Shown: positions 48,770 to 58,602, numbered from the stretch's first letter. The stretch is 64,000 nucleotides of DNA from an uncultured Peptococcaceae bacterium (GCA_947254645.1 CAMYDW010000004.1:1-64000), one strand, 5' to 3'. Program-made: numbers and translations. The notes: generated from the letters alone by a model not told the origin.

Positions 48770-51313
48770 ATGGGTAAAAAAAGTTTTCTCAATCAACTAT
48801 TGGGCTTTGGTAAAACCCTGTTCATTGGTATTGTTGTCAGCTTAATTTTTCTGGAATTTTATAAGCTTAGAAGTGAAATTTCTGTGCCTCAGCTCTGGGC
48901 CATCATGTCCTCGGTAGGCATTTGGAAAATGGCGGGGCTGACAGGCTTATCCTTGATTGCACTGTTGCCACTGTTGAACTATGATGTCATTTTTAATAGG
49001 GTGCTACAGACAGATTATCAAAAGCCTTATATTTTATCTCGCAGTATCATTATCAATACGCTGAATAACATGATTGGCTTTGCAGGCTTTATCAATATGG
49101 GTCTGCGCTTGCATTATTATTCCACTGAGCACAGCCGCAAGGATTTATTAAAGCTGCTTTTAAAATCCTATCTTTTCTATTTTTCAGGGTGTTCGGTATT
49201 GGCCTTGGTGGGCTTTGTCTATGTGCTGTTATCTTCCCACAGCGTGCTCCACGGTTACTGGATTTGGCTCTTGCTAGGGATTTTATATTTTCCATTGACG
49301 ATTATTATTTCTCGTTATCGTGAAAAAGAAGGCTCGATGTTTTCCGTGCGGGATGCCCTTGCCTTTTCAACGACCTCTATTGTGGAATGGGTCTTGGCCT
49401 TTGGGGTATTTTTCTTGATTGGTCGTGTGTTGGCGGTACAGCTTCCTTGGCTGGAAATCTTGACGGTCTTTATCATCGCCTATCTCTTTGGCTTGGCGTC
49501 GATGATGCCAGGGGCGCTCGGCTCCTTTGACTTGATTGTCTTGACCCTTTTTGGCGCCTTGGGCCTGCCCCAGGAGCTGGTGGTGTCATGGCTGTTGCTC
49601 TATCGCTTCTGCTATTACATCGTGCCTTTTGTGATTGGCTGCGGGGTGCTGGTGGTGACTTCTCTGCACACCTTTAACAAAAAGCAAAATGATTTTCCAT
49701 CACGCATTTTCAAGTCCTTCAGTGCCGATGTATTGACCCTTTGCCTTTATCTTCTGGGGATTGACACCGTCTTATCGGCGATGATTCCAGAGGAAATCAT
49801 CAATATTCGTTGGCTGAGCCAATTCCATCCAGTGCATGCCAACTTGATTTATCAATATCCAAGCATTCTTTTAGGCTTTTCCTTTATTCTTTTGGGGCGT
49901 GCCAACCGACAACACGTCAAGCGGGCTTATGCGCCGACCATTGCTTTTTTGGTGGCGGGGTGCTTGTATTGTGGTTGGGTGAATTATGGCATTCTGACTT
50001 TGTTCTTCTTTCTAATAACGATTGCCCTTGCGGTACATAGCAGGTCCCAAGGGAAATGTGAGCAATTTGTGTATTCCTTGGAAAGCTTTACCAAGGATGC
50101 CATGGTGTATATCATGGTGGTATTGACAGCGGTAATCATGGGTACACGCAACTACTCTGATGTGTATTTTCGTTATCGTTTTAAGCACTTTCTCATTGAT
50201 CCCCTAGGCAATGACATCAGCCGTGTATCATTGTTTATATTTTTGCTGTTCTTGAGCCAATATTTGTTGCTTCGTTATCTTAAGGGTAAGCAAATCACCA
50301 TTGGTGAAAAGCCAGACTTTGATGAAATCACCCACCTGTTGTCAGAAACCCATGTGTCCAACAACGCGACACTGGTATATTTGAACGACAAGCTGATTTT
50401 CCCTTATCGTGATGAGGAAGGGCGCTTGCGTGCCTTTATGCAGTTTTACAAGATTCGTGACAAGCTTTTGGTGATGGGCGAGCCCTTTGGCGACAAAGAG
50501 GGCTGTGACATCATCCTGCCACAGTTTCTTGAAGAAGCGACACGCTATGGCTATCATCCTGTGTTCTATGAGGTGCCACGGAAGTTTACCATGGCCTTGC
50601 ATGATTATGGCTTTCATTTTATCAAATCTGGGGAAACCGCCTTTGTGGACTTGACCGCCTTTACCATGCTGGGCAGTCGCAAACGTAATTTCCGTAACGT
50701 GTTGAGCAAATTTGAAAAAAATGGCATCACCTTTGAGGTGCTCAAGCCGCCGCATAGCCTGCCGCTGATGGAGGAGCTGGCGGTGGTATCTGATAAATGG
50801 CTGGATGGCCGTCCAGAACGAGGCTTTTCTCTTGGCTTCTTCCAAGAGGAGTATCTCCAGCGCTGTGACATTGCCGTGGTCAAAAATCCTGAAGGGCAAA
50901 TCATTGCCTTTGCCAGTCTGATGCCGAACCCAAGCAACGAACGCAGTGCCATCGACCTGATGCGCTTTGATTATGAAGCCACCCCGAATAGCACCATGGA
51001 TTTCTTGTTCCTAAAACTGCTCTTGCATTGTCAGGCAGAGGGCAAACGCTCCTTTGACCTTGGCATGGCGCCGCTCTCCAATGTAGGGGTCAATGAGAAC
51101 AGCTTTATTCACGAGAAAATCGAATTTCTGGCATATAATTTTGGCGAGCGCTTTTATTCCTTCAAAGGGCTGCGCAGCTACAAGCAAAAATTTGACGCTG
51201 TGTGGGTGCCGCGCTACACTTGCTTTAGCAAACGCTCGTGGTTCTTGTACACGATGATTTATCTTTATATCGTGAATACCTTTGCGGTAAAAAACATGAA
51301 TGAAGAAGGATAA
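48770..51313 (+). CDS. mprF: Bifunctional phosphatidylglycerol lysyltransferase/flippase MprF
   Basis: An 847-aa membrane protein. About 14 TM segments fill residues 1-520: the N-terminal flippase part (YLFGLASMMPGALGSFDLIVL is the conserved flippase segment) and connecting helices. The cytoplasmic synthase domain (DUF2156, about 530-847) shows LVMGEPFGD, GSRKRNFRNVLSKFEKNGITFEVL and RSAIDLMRFD, ending FKGLRSYKQKFDAVWVPRY. It transfers lysine or another amino acid from tRNA to phosphatidylglycerol and flips the product, reducing binding of cationic peptides. The amino acid used cannot be told from sequence. A strong terminator follows. Confidence 0.95.
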   Translation: MGKKSFLNQLLGFGKTLFIGIVVSLIFLEFYKLRSEISVPQLWAIMSSVGIWKMAGLTGLSLIALLPLLNYDVIFNRVLQTDYQKPYILSRSIIINTLNNMIGFAGFINMGLRLHYYSTEHSRKDLLKLLLKSYLFYFSGCSVLALVGFVYVLLSSHSVLHGYWIWLLLGILYFPLTIIISRYREKEGSMFSVRDALAFSTTSIVEWVLAFGVFFLIGRVLAVQLPWLEILTVFIIAYLFGLASMMPGALGSFDLIVLTLFGALGLPQELVVSWLLLYRFCYYIVPFVIGCGVLVVTSLHTFNKKQNDFPSRIFKSFSADVLTLCLYLLGIDTVLSAMIPEEIINIRWLSQFHPVHANLIYQYPSILLGFSFILLGRANRQHVKRAYAPTIAFLVAGCLYCGWVNYGILTLFFFLITIALAVHSRSQGKCEQFVYSLESFTKDAMVYIMVVLTAVIMGTRNYSDVYFRYRFKHFLIDPLGNDISRVSLFIFLLFLSQYLLLRYLKGKQITIGEKPDFDEITHLLSETHVSNNATLVYLNDKLIFPYRDEEGRLRAFMQFYKIRDKLLVMGEPFGDKEGCDIILPQFLEEATRYGYHPVFYEVPRKFTMALHDYGFHFIKSGETAFVDLTAFTMLGSRKRNFRNVLSKFEKNGITFEVLKPPHSLPLMEELAVVSDKWLDGRPERGFSLGFFQEEYLQRCDIAVVKNPEGQIIAFASLMPNPSNERSAIDLMRFDYEATPNSTMDFLFLKLLLHCQAEGKRSFDLGMAPLSNVGVNENSFIHEKIEFLAYNFGERFYSFKGLRSYKQKFDAVWVPRYTCFSKRSWFLYTMIYLYIVNTFAVKNMNEEG

Positions 51314-51320
51314 TTACCAT

Positions 51321-51360
51321 AAAAAAACCGCCTTGTACTGTAGGTACAAGGCGGTTTTTC
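51321..51360. terminator. Bidirectional terminator between mprF and serA
   Basis: Perfect 16-bp stem AAAAACCGCCTTGTAC (51323-51338) with its complement, loop TGTAG. Confidence 0.92.
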
Positions 51361-51385
51361 GTATATATGTGGAGGAGCGATTTTA

Positions 51386-52288
51386 TTAGAGCAATTCTTC
51401 TTTGACAACATCAACCACTTCAAAGCCAACACGTGCTTGTGCTTCAAAGGTTTGTGCACCGATGTGTGGGGTGACAGACACATTTGGATGGTTCACAAGG
51501 GCTTCCATTGGGGTTGGTTCGTTGACAAATACATCAAGACCTGCAGCAGCCACTTTGCCAGTGTTGAGGGCATCGAGGAGGGCTTGTTCATCAATCAAGC
51601 CGCCACGTGCACAGTTGACAATGCGCACGCCGTCCTTCATGGTTGCAAGGGCAGCGGCATCAAGGAGTGGTTTGCCATCTGGGGTTGCTGGGGTGTGCAA
51701 GGTCAAGAAATCCACGTCTTTAATCATTTCTGGAATTTCTTTAAAGGTGTGAGGGCTGTTGGCATCTGCCCCAACAATATCGTAATAAGTGATGTTCATC
51801 CCGAGGGCATGGCATTTATCAGCAACGATGCGAGCGGTGTGGCCAAAGCCGATTAAGCCGAGCTTTTTGCCATCGAGCTCTACCCCACGGTAGTCTTTTT
51901 TGTTCCATTCGCCTTTGCGCATGGTCACGTTGGCAGCGCCAATGAAACGGCTGATGGCAAAGAGTTGAGCGATGGTCAGCTCTGCCATAGCATTGGAGTT
52001 GGCACTTGGGGTATTGCGTACTGCAATGCCCTTTGCTTTTGCGTAAGCGTGGTCGATGTTGTCAATCCCAACACCAGCACGCACGATGAGCTTTAGGCGT
52101 CCAGCCTTCACTGCTTCATCAATGATTGGTTCACGCACCTTGGTGGCAGAACGAATGATGAGGGCATCATAGTTGGCAAGGGCAGCACCGAGTTGGTCTG
52201 CTTCATAAAATTGTTCGTCTACTTCAGCAAATTCACGCATGGCTGCGATGGCTTCTTTTGCAAGGCCGTCTGTTACTAATATTTTCAT
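51386..52288 (-). CDS. serA: D-3-phosphoglycerate dehydrogenase, short form without ACT domain
   Basis: A 300-aa catalytic PGDH, the first step of serine synthesis from 3-phosphoglycerate. Catalytic features are complete: LIIRSATKV, VRAGVGIDNID, nucleotide motif GLIGFGHTARIVA (G-x-G-x-x-A form), NCARGGLIDE (Arg), AAGLDVFVNEP (Glu) and VSVTPHIGAQTFEAQ (His). It ends directly after the substrate domain, so there is no ASB or ACT regulatory domain. ATG 52288 has GGAGGA upstream. It is cotranscribed with a class V aminotransferase 16 bp upstream. A second, degenerate PGDH with ACT lies at 55787. Confidence 0.93.
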   Translation of the reverse strand: MKILVTDGLAKEAIAAMREFAEVDEQFYEADQLGAALANYDALIIRSATKVREPIIDEAVKAGRLKLIVRAGVGIDNIDHAYAKAKGIAVRNTPSANSNAMAELTIAQLFAISRFIGAANVTMRKGEWNKKDYRGVELDGKKLGLIGFGHTARIVADKCHALGMNITYYDIVGADANSPHTFKEIPEMIKDVDFLTLHTPATPDGKPLLDAAALATMKDGVRIVNCARGGLIDEQALLDALNTGKVAAAGLDVFVNEPTPMEALVNHPNVSVTPHIGAQTFEAQARVGFEVVDVVKEELL

Positions 52289-52304
52289 AGGAAGTTCCTC
52301 CAAT

Positions 52305-53387
52305 TTATGCAAGTTCAAGAATTTCTTCGATATCTTTGAGTAATGCTTTGATATCGTCTAAGGTAATTTCACCCATGTGGGCAATACGGAATGTTTTTTC
52401 TTTTAAATCCCCATAGCCATTGGCGAGGGTTTTGCCACGTTGAGCGAGGGCTTTGTTCAAATCTGCCACAGAAATTTCACGGGTGTTTTTGACCACGGTG
52501 AGGGTGTTGGCACGATAGCCTTCTTCGGCAAAGAGGTCAAAGTATTTGGTTGCCCATGCACGGGTATACTCTGCCATTTCGGTATGGCGGTTGAAGCGAT
52601 TTTCAATGCCTTCTTCGAGGATGCGGTCAAGCTGCTTATCAAGGGCAAACATCAAGCTCACATTTGGGGTAGACGTGTATTGGAAGTTTTTCTTCACCAC
52701 ACGATCATGCAAGGCACGCAAATCGAAATAAGTGCCACGGAAAGGTACATCCGCCGTGCGGTCATACGCCTTTTGGCTCATGCTGCAAATCGCCAACCCT
52801 GGTGGGAGGGCGAAAGCTTTGTGGGAAGAAGTGAGGAAGATGTCAATGCCAAGGGCATCCACTTCCACCTTCATGCCAGCAGCAGCACTGACGCTGTCGA
52901 CACACCATACCACATCTGGGTATTTTTTCATTATTTCAGCGATTTCTACAAGGTTGTTGGCAACGCCAGTAGCGGTTTCGCTGTGGGTGGTGGTGAGGAG
53001 GTCGTACTTTCCTGTTGCCAATGCTTCGTCAATGGCTTCAACAGGCACGTGTTGACCAAGAGGGACTTCGATAATGTCCGCAGGGATATTATTAGAAACT
53101 GCCATCTTATACCATCTGGTGCCAAAGTCACCCATGGAGCAGCAGAGCGCACGTTTTGCAGTACAGGAGCGAACAGCGGCTTCCATTAAGCCACTACCAG
53201 AGGAGGTAGAAAGAATGATGGTGTTGTTGGTATAAAAAACTTGTTGCACCTTTTCGGAGATGGCTTTTTGTAATTCAGAAATTTCTTTGGTGCGGTGTCC
53301 GATGAGCGGACGTGCCATTTCGTCTAAAACTTCTGGAGCCACTTCTGTTGGGCCTGGGATAAATAATTGTTTGTGTTCAAATTCCAT
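52305..53387 (-). CDS. Class V PLP-dependent aminotransferase (AGXT/serine-pyruvate type)
   Basis: A 360-aa fold-type I aminotransferase. N-terminal FIPGPTEVAPEVLDEMARPLIGHRTKE is the family start. TSSGSGLMEAAVRS binds the cofactor phosphate, VDSVSAAAGMKVEVD holds the PLP Asp, and SSHKAFALPPGLA the Schiff-base Lys. The C-terminus ends FRIAHMGEITLDDI. Beside a PGDH it most likely supplies the transamination step to phosphoserine or serine, replacing SerC. Alanine-glyoxylate exchange is the alternative. ATG 53387 has AAGGAGG upstream. The promoter carries a perfect 16-bp palindrome. A second family member enters at the right edge of the window. Confidence 0.9.
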   Translation of the reverse strand: MEFEHKQLFIPGPTEVAPEVLDEMARPLIGHRTKEISELQKAISEKVQQVFYTNNTIILSTSSGSGLMEAAVRSCTAKRALCCSMGDFGTRWYKMAVSNNIPADIIEVPLGQHVPVEAIDEALATGKYDLLTTTHSETATGVANNLVEIAEIMKKYPDVVWCVDSVSAAAGMKVEVDALGIDIFLTSSHKAFALPPGLAICSMSQKAYDRTADVPFRGTYFDLRALHDRVVKKNFQYTSTPNVSLMFALDKQLDRILEEGIENRFNRHTEMAEYTRAWATKYFDLFAEEGYRANTLTVVKNTREISVADLNKALAQRGKTLANGYGDLKEKTFRIAHMGEITLDDIKALLKDIEEILELA

Positions 53388-53422
53388 AATTGAACAGCCT
53401 CCTTTGTTGTTTCGCTGAATGC

Positions 53423-53469
53423 ATGATAACATGTGGACATGAGTACTTCAATAGTGTACATATGTACAC
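53423..53469 (-). promoter_or_regulatory. Promoter and palindromic operator of the aminotransferase-serA operon
   Basis: Minus strand TTGAAG (53451-53446), 17-bp spacer, TATCAT (53428-53423). The perfect palindrome GTGTACATATGTACAC (53454-53469) lies 2 bp upstream of the -35, a place for an activator or blocking repressor. The regulator is not in the window. Confidence 0.65.
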
Positions 53470-53552
53470 GATATATAAAAGATAATTATTCATGATGATG
53501 TCACCTTGAAACAAAAGGCGTAAAGTTTTTATAAATAAATACTCCTCCATTG

Positions 53553-53561
53553 TGGTATACT
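53553..53561 (+). promoter_or_regulatory. Extended -10 promoter of the DUF975 gene
   Basis: TGGTATACT is an extended -10 with no clear -35; the start codon is 27 bp downstream. Confidence 0.45.
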
Positions 53562-53588
53562 ATGAAATAAGATAAAAGGAGGAATTTG

Positions 53589-54467
53589 ATGAAAAATATC
53601 TCAGAAATATTACCACGCGCAGAGCTGAAGCTTCTCGCTAAGCAGAAAATGCATAGCCATTGGAAAACGATTCTTTTGATGACATTTTTGTATATGGTAT
53701 TTATTGGGTTGTTAGGTGGCTCGCAATATGCTTTCAATCCAGATCCAACAGTGATGAGTAGCAACAGCCCCATGGCGCAATCTATGATTTTTAAAATGTT
53801 TGGTTTATCTATGGGCGTATCTATTATTGGTGGCATTCTTGTGAGTGGGGTGTATGGCTATTGCTATACTGCTTGGTTTGTGGCATTGGCCAACAATCCA
53901 ACAGGGGCGCCACTCACTTTTAGTAATTTTATGGAACGCTTTAGCGATGCAGTGCGTGGGATTTTGGCATACATCTGGCAAAACATTTGGCTGACTATTT
54001 GGAGCCTATTGGCAGTGCCAGGGTATGTGTTGCTTATAGTCGGCATCTTTACAGAGACTAAAGTCTTAGGCATTCTTGGTGTGTTATTGATGATTGCTGG
54101 CTCCGTGGTGGCGATTATTCGTGCCATTCGCTATCAATTTATCTATCATGTATTGGCAGACTGCCAAAACAAGATTGGGGTACGCCGTGCCCTTCGTCAT
54201 TCTATAGAAATGACAAAAGATCAGGTAGGCGCTCTTTTTGTGGCAGGGCTGTCCTTTATCCCATGGTTGCTCTTGATTCCAGTGACTGCAGGCTTTATTT
54301 TGTTTTATCTTGTTCCATATATCTCTGAAAGCTTTGCCCTCATCTATGTGTGGCTGCGTGATAAGGCCTTTGAAGAAGGACGTTTATCTCCAGAAGAATT
54401 TGGTTATATGTCAGCGCAAGTCGGACAACCTGAAGTGGTTGATGTTGTTGTGAGTGACGTGGAATAA
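53589..54467 (+). CDS. DUF975 family membrane protein
   Basis: A 292-aa integral membrane protein with about five to six TM segments (near residues 28-48, 80-108, 135-160, 165-190, 215-245). Features matching DUF975: the N-terminal ISEILPRAELKLLAKQKMHSHWKTILLMTF (A-x-x-x-L-x-x-x-W), and RRALRHSIEMTKDQVGALFVAGLSFIPW. Function is unknown in all bacteria. ATG 53589 has AAGGAGGA 6 bp upstream; an in-frame TTG directly precedes it. sppA follows 12 bp downstream, so the two are probably cotranscribed. Confidence 0.85.
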   Translation: MKNISEILPRAELKLLAKQKMHSHWKTILLMTFLYMVFIGLLGGSQYAFNPDPTVMSSNSPMAQSMIFKMFGLSMGVSIIGGILVSGVYGYCYTAWFVALANNPTGAPLTFSNFMERFSDAVRGILAYIWQNIWLTIWSLLAVPGYVLLIVGIFTETKVLGILGVLLMIAGSVVAIIRAIRYQFIYHVLADCQNKIGVRRALRHSIEMTKDQVGALFVAGLSFIPWLLLIPVTAGFILFYLVPYISESFALIYVWLRDKAFEEGRLSPEEFGYMSAQVGQPEVVDVVVSDVE

Positions 54468-54479
54468 GAAAGGGTCTTT

Positions 54480-55484
54480 ATGAGTAAAATGAACTATCAG
54501 CGTGTGGAAACGACCACACCACAAGAAGTAAAAAACAAGTATAAAAAATGGCTGCCTTTTGCTTTGGTGATGGCATGTATTCTCCTTGTCACCATCGTTG
54601 GTGTGGGTGTATATCATCATCTAGGTACCGAAAAAGGCGCAGAACCTTTTTCTAGTGGGAAGAAAAATGTTGAAGTCATTGCCATTGAAGGGGAGATTAA
54701 AGCAGAAGGCGATAAATACAATCAAGAATGGATTAACAAGCGCATTCAAGCAGCCCAAAACGACCGTGACAATCAAGGCATTGTTTTGAAAATCAATTCT
54801 CCTGGTGGGGCGGTGTATGAAAGTGACGAGACCTATCTTCACTTGCTAGATTACAAAGAAAAGACAAAACGTCCAGTATATGCTTATTGTGAGCATCTTT
54901 GTGCTTCTGGTGGCTATTATATTGCTTCAGCAGCTGATGAAATCTATACCAATCGTAACAGCTTTGTTGGTTCGATTGGTGTGATAAGTGGCCGATTTGT
55001 GGATGCCACTGGTTTATTAGACAAACTGGGTGTCAAAGTGACAACTATTCATAGTGGTGCCAATAAATTGATGGGACATCCAAGCGAGCCACCAACACCT
55101 GAACAGCTTGCGATTATGCAACGCTTAGGGGACGAAGCCTACGAGCAATTTGTGGGCATCGTGGCAAAGGGCCGTCACATGGACATCAATGCGGTAAAGG
55201 CTTTGGCAGATGGACGCATCTATTCTGGCAAGCAAGCGAAGGACAACGGCTTGGTAGACAAGGTGGCGACACAAGATGAATTTAAAAAGGCGATGAAAAA
55301 GAAATTTGGCGAGAACATCACTTTCTATGAAAATCCATACCAAAACACCAAATACAATGGCATTTTGAAGCATTTGAGTAAAAGCATGGCAGCCCTCTCC
55401 CAAAGCAGTGAGTTGCAAAACACTGTTGAAACCATTCAAGGCATGACCATCACAGAGCCAATGTATCTTTATCAAACCAATTAG
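54480..55484 (+). CDS. sppA: Signal peptide peptidase SppA
   Basis: A 334-aa S49 protease anchored by one N-terminal TM (about residues 22-45, LPFALVMACILLVTIVGVGVY). It degrades leftover signal peptides at the membrane. Family motifs: VIAIEGEI, LKINSPGGAVYESDE, CEHLCASGGYYIASAADEIYTN (nucleophile Ser in ASGGYY) and the general-base Lys in IHSGANKLMG. GSIGVISG is the conserved strand between them. The arrangement matches Bacillus SppA (single domain). A terminator follows before the T-box promoter. Confidence 0.94.
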   Translation: MSKMNYQRVETTTPQEVKNKYKKWLPFALVMACILLVTIVGVGVYHHLGTEKGAEPFSSGKKNVEVIAIEGEIKAEGDKYNQEWINKRIQAAQNDRDNQGIVLKINSPGGAVYESDETYLHLLDYKEKTKRPVYAYCEHLCASGGYYIASAADEIYTNRNSFVGSIGVISGRFVDATGLLDKLGVKVTTIHSGANKLMGHPSEPPTPEQLAIMQRLGDEAYEQFVGIVAKGRHMDINAVKALADGRIYSGKQAKDNGLVDKVATQDEFKKAMKKKFGENITFYENPYQNTKYNGILKHLSKSMAALSQSSELQNTVETIQGMTITEPMYLYQTN

Positions 55485-55485
55485 T

Positions 55486-55525
55486 AAAAAGCAGGTATCC
55501 CAAGGGATTGGGTGCCTGCTTTTTC
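55486..55525 (+). terminator. sppA terminator
   Basis: AAAGCAGGTATCC / GGGTGCCTGCTTT (13 bp with G-U pairs) then T5. Confidence 0.85.
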
Positions 55526-55554
55526 TTGACATTTAATAGGTAGACTTTTAGAAT
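55526..55554 (+). promoter_or_regulatory. Promoter of the serine T-box operon
   Basis: TTGACA (55526-55531), 17-bp spacer, TAGAAT (55549-55554). Confidence 0.75.
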
Positions 55555-55574
55555 AAGAGTATGTGATGAAAGGG

Positions 55575-55768
55575 CTTTTTAGGGCATCTTTTGCAGAGAG
55601 AATCGGTGGTTGGTGCAAACCGATGAAAAGAACCTTAATCTCCACCCTGGAGCATTGGCGTAATGGCCACGGCAAACAACCGTTATCTGTGACAAAGTGA
55701 TGACATAGTCATAAGCTGGGTGGCACCGCGGAATTCTCCGTCCCTTTTTGAAGGGGCGCTTTTTTTAT
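55575..55768 (+). promoter_or_regulatory. T-box leader, serine specifier
   Basis: Hallmarks in order: AGAGAG (55595-55600), the GGTTGGTG apical element, then GAACCTTAATC-TCC-ACCC. By alignment with the Bacillus tyrS leader this places the specifier codon TCC (Ser) at 55641-55643. The T-box TGGGTGGCACCGCGG (55717-55731) pairs with uncharged tRNA ends. The terminator is CGTCCC / GGGGCG followed by T7 (55739-55766). Uncharged tRNA-Ser should allow read-through into the next genes. Serine specificity is supported by serS downstream. Confidence 0.92.
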
Positions 55769-55786
55769 TTATAAGGAGGGAAAATT

Positions 55787-57301
55787 GTGAAAATTATTTC
55801 TGAGGAAGTCCTTGGCGCAGAGGCAACCGCCGTCTTAGAGGCTGCGAACATCGAATGCATTGTCGATGCCAACCTGACACGTTGGCAGGAAGGCGATGCC
55901 CTCATCCTTTCAGGAAATGCACCAGTGCCTGAGGCGCTGTATGAAACCAATCGCCCCCCAAAGGTGATTGCCCATCTCAATAAAGACAGTCAATATGTCG
56001 ATGCCAAAAAGGCCACACGTGCAGGCATCATGCTTTTAGAGCCACGTCATGGGGAGGCGGCATCCATTGCCGATTATGCCATGTCCATGGTTTTGAAAAT
56101 GGCGAGAGAGCGTCAAGAAGGCGCTTTTGAGCTTAAGGGCAAGAGCATTGGCTTCTTAGGCTTTACCCCAACAGCCGCTGAAATTGCCCAGCGTGCCCGT
56201 GGTTTTGATATGAACCTTTATTGCTACGATGCCGACCTCAATCGAGGTCGTGCGATGCTGTATAATTGCGAAGCCACCACCTTGGTGGATTTGTTTGTGA
56301 TGAGCGACTTTGTGATTGTTTTGGCGCCGCTTTCATCACACACCAAGGCCCTCATCGGTAAGGATGAAATTCAGCTTCTGAAAAAAGGGGCCTCACTGAT
56401 TCATTTGACCGACCCACAGGTGTTGCGCTGGGATGAATTGGTGATGTGCTTGGATTGGGAGTACCTCTCTCATTTTGCCATTGATTTGCCAAGCAACAAG
56501 GCCCATCTAAAGGGTGAAATTGAACGCTATGCCACTGTGACTGTGAATGAAGCCGCCAACACCCTAGAAGCCCGCCGTGGCAATGAGGTGGAAATGGTGC
56601 GTCATACGGTGGCAGTGCTTGAGGGAGAAATGGTCGAGACCGCTGTCAACGTGGCACACCTGCGTGCTTCCCATGCCAAGGAAGGGGCAGACTGGTGCCG
56701 CTTGGCAAACTTCTTGGGACAATGTATGGGACAGCGTCTGAAAAAACTTCCAGGGAATTGCACCATCGAAGCCAAAGGCTTTTTGCCAGGGAGTGAGCGT
56801 GAAGCCATCATTGCCCATGCCCTCACTGGGGTGGCGATTGGGATGGGCGAAGGTGCCATCAACCCAATCAATGCGGCCCTCTGGGCAGAAGAGCATGGCA
56901 TGCACATTCGTTTTGAAGAGGACATCGAGCAAGCCCATGGCCACTTGAAGATTTCGATGATTACAGAGCTTGGACGCTTCCAATTTGCTGGGGACATCAT
57001 CAATGGCGTGGCGAGTATTTTTCAGGTCGATGATTACCTCTTGCGTGCCCGTCCAACCGCCCATGTGCTCTTGGTGCCACACATCAACCGTCCAGGGATG
57101 GTTGGCCAAGTGGGCACCTTGCTTGGTGAAGAGGAGGTCAATATTAGTGGGATGGTATTGGGGCACAAGCACCACGACCTTTCCACTGCACTGATGTGGA
57201 TTACCATTGAACAAGCGCCAGATGCAGAGCTTGCTGCCCAAAGCAAGCGCTTGTCTAGCGTGCTCAGTATGGAATATATACATTTACAAATGGATATTTA
57301 G
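55787..57301 (+). CDS. Degenerate phosphoglycerate-dehydrogenase homologue with ASB and ACT domains
   Basis: A 504-aa protein with the full layout of long (type I) PGDH: substrate/nucleotide domains (1-285), ASB domain (about 290-425) and C-terminal ACT domain (about 430-504, [28 protein letters not shown]). The catalytic half is broken. The glycine motif is [13 protein letters not shown] instead of G-x-G-x-x-G, the Arg motif (A-R-G-G-x-V-D-E) reads [12 protein letters not shown], the D-V-F-x-x-E-P segment reads AIDLPSNKA, and the P-H-x-G-A His motif reads [10 protein letters not shown]. It cannot be an active dehydrogenase by known chemistry, but the frame is intact and the ACT domain well kept. 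Start GTG has AAGGAGG upstream. First gene of the serine T-box operon. Confidence 0.88.
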   Translation: MKIISEEVLGAEATAVLEAANIECIVDANLTRWQEGDALILSGNAPVPEALYETNRPPKVIAHLNKDSQYVDAKKATRAGIMLLEPRHGEAASIADYAMSMVLKMARERQEGAFELKGKSIGFLGFTPTAAEIAQRARGFDMNLYCYDADLNRGRAMLYNCEATTLVDLFVMSDFVIVLAPLSSHTKALIGKDEIQLLKKGASLIHLTDPQVLRWDELVMCLDWEYLSHFAIDLPSNKAHLKGEIERYATVTVNEAANTLEARRGNEVEMVRHTVAVLEGEMVETAVNVAHLRASHAKEGADWCRLANFLGQCMGQRLKKLPGNCTIEAKGFLPGSEREAIIAHALTGVAIGMGEGAINPINAALWAEEHGMHIRFEEDIEQAHGHLKISMITELGRFQFAGDIINGVASIFQVDDYLLRARPTAHVLLVPHINRPGMVGQVGTLLGEEEVNISGMVLGHKHHDLSTALMWITIEQAPDAELAAQSKRLSSVLSMEYIHLQMDI

Positions 57302-57312
57302 GAGGAAGAAGA

Positions 57313-58578
57313 ATGTTAGATATTAAAGAAATGCGTCGTGACCCTGAACGTGTGGCAAAAGGCCTTGCACGTCGTGGCAAAGAAATTGATATGGCCCCAT
57401 TTTTGGCTGCGGAAAAAGAACGCCGTACCATCATGGGACAAATTGAACAGCTGCAAAGCCAACGCAACAGCAAGAGTAAGGAAATTGGCAACTTAAAGAA
57501 AAATGGCGAGGATGCCGCTGCCCTCATGCAAGAAGTGAGTGGCATTAACGAAGAAATAAAGACCTTGGAAGTAAGCCTTGAAGGGGTGGACGCGCAAGTA
57601 CAAGATTTCATCGTTGGGGTGCCAAACATTCCAGATGAAAGCATTCCAGATGGTGGCGAAGACGATTATCACGAAGAACGCCGTTGGGGCGAGCCTCGCA
57701 ACTTTACCTTTGAACCAAAGGCACACTGGGAAATCGGCGAAGCCCTCGGCATTCTCGATTTTGAACGTGCAGCAAAGGTGACTGGCTCTCGTTTTGCTTT
57801 CTATAAAGGCTTGGCTGCTCGCCTAGAACGTGCCCTCATTGCCTTTATGATTGACATTCATACCGACAACCAAGGCTACACCGAGCTTTTACCACCATAC
57901 ATGACCAACTCTGCCAGCGATTTTGGTACAGGACAGTTGCCAAAATTTGCAGAAGATATGTTCCACTTAGAAGGCACCGATTATTATTTGATTCCAACTG
58001 CAGAAGTGCCAGTGACCAACTATCATCGTGACGAAATTTTGAGCGACAAGGAATTGCCAGTGAAATACTGTGCTTTCAGCCCTTGCTTCCGTTCTGAAGC
58101 AGGCTCTGCAGGCCGTGACACCAGAGGGATTATTCGTCAACACCAATTCCACAAGGTTGAAATGGTGAAATTGGCCCATCCTGACCATTCTTGGGAAGAG
58201 CTTGAAAGCCTCACTCGTGATGCAGAAGAAATCCTACAAGCCCTTGAATTGCCATATCGTGTGATTACCTTAGCGGCTGGGGACATCGGTTTCTCCTCTG
58301 CAAAAACCTATGACCTCGAAGTGTGGTTGCCAAGCTATGGCAAGTATCGTGAAATCTCCTCTTGCAGTAACTTTGTGGATTTCCAAGCACGCCGTGCAAA
58401 CTTGCGCTTCCGTGATGCAGATGGCAAGGTGCGCTATCTCCATACCTTAAATGGTTCTGGTTTGGCAGTAGGACGTACCTTGGCAGCAATTTTAGAAAAC
58501 TATCAAAACGAAGATGGCACAGTGACCATTCCAAAAGCATTGTTGCCATATATGCATGGACATGAAGTGATTTGCTAA
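57313..58578 (+). CDS. serS: Serine-tRNA ligase
   Basis: A 421-aa class II synthetase. The N-terminal coiled-coil arm that reaches the tRNA variable loop covers about residues 28-100 ([32 protein letters not shown]). Class motifs: motif 2 in [30 protein letters not shown], and motif 3 in [26 protein letters not shown]. The serine-binding [10 protein letters not shown] is seen near residue 232. It lies 11 bp after the degenerate SerA under the serine T-box, as expected for a synthetase induced by uncharged tRNA-Ser. Confidence 0.98.
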   Translation: MLDIKEMRRDPERVAKGLARRGKEIDMAPFLAAEKERRTIMGQIEQLQSQRNSKSKEIGNLKKNGEDAAALMQEVSGINEEIKTLEVSLEGVDAQVQDFIVGVPNIPDESIPDGGEDDYHEERRWGEPRNFTFEPKAHWEIGEALGILDFERAAKVTGSRFAFYKGLAARLERALIAFMIDIHTDNQGYTELLPPYMTNSASDFGTGQLPKFAEDMFHLEGTDYYLIPTAEVPVTNYHRDEILSDKELPVKYCAFSPCFRSEAGSAGRDTRGIIRQHQFHKVEMVKLAHPDHSWEELESLTRDAEEILQALELPYRVITLAAGDIGFSSAKTYDLEVWLPSYGKYREISSCSNFVDFQARRANLRFRDADGKVRYLHTLNGSGLAVGRTLAAILENYQNEDGTVTIPKALLPYMHGHEVIC

Positions 58579-58602
58579 TCGATTTTACAAAGAAGGAGTT
58601 TT

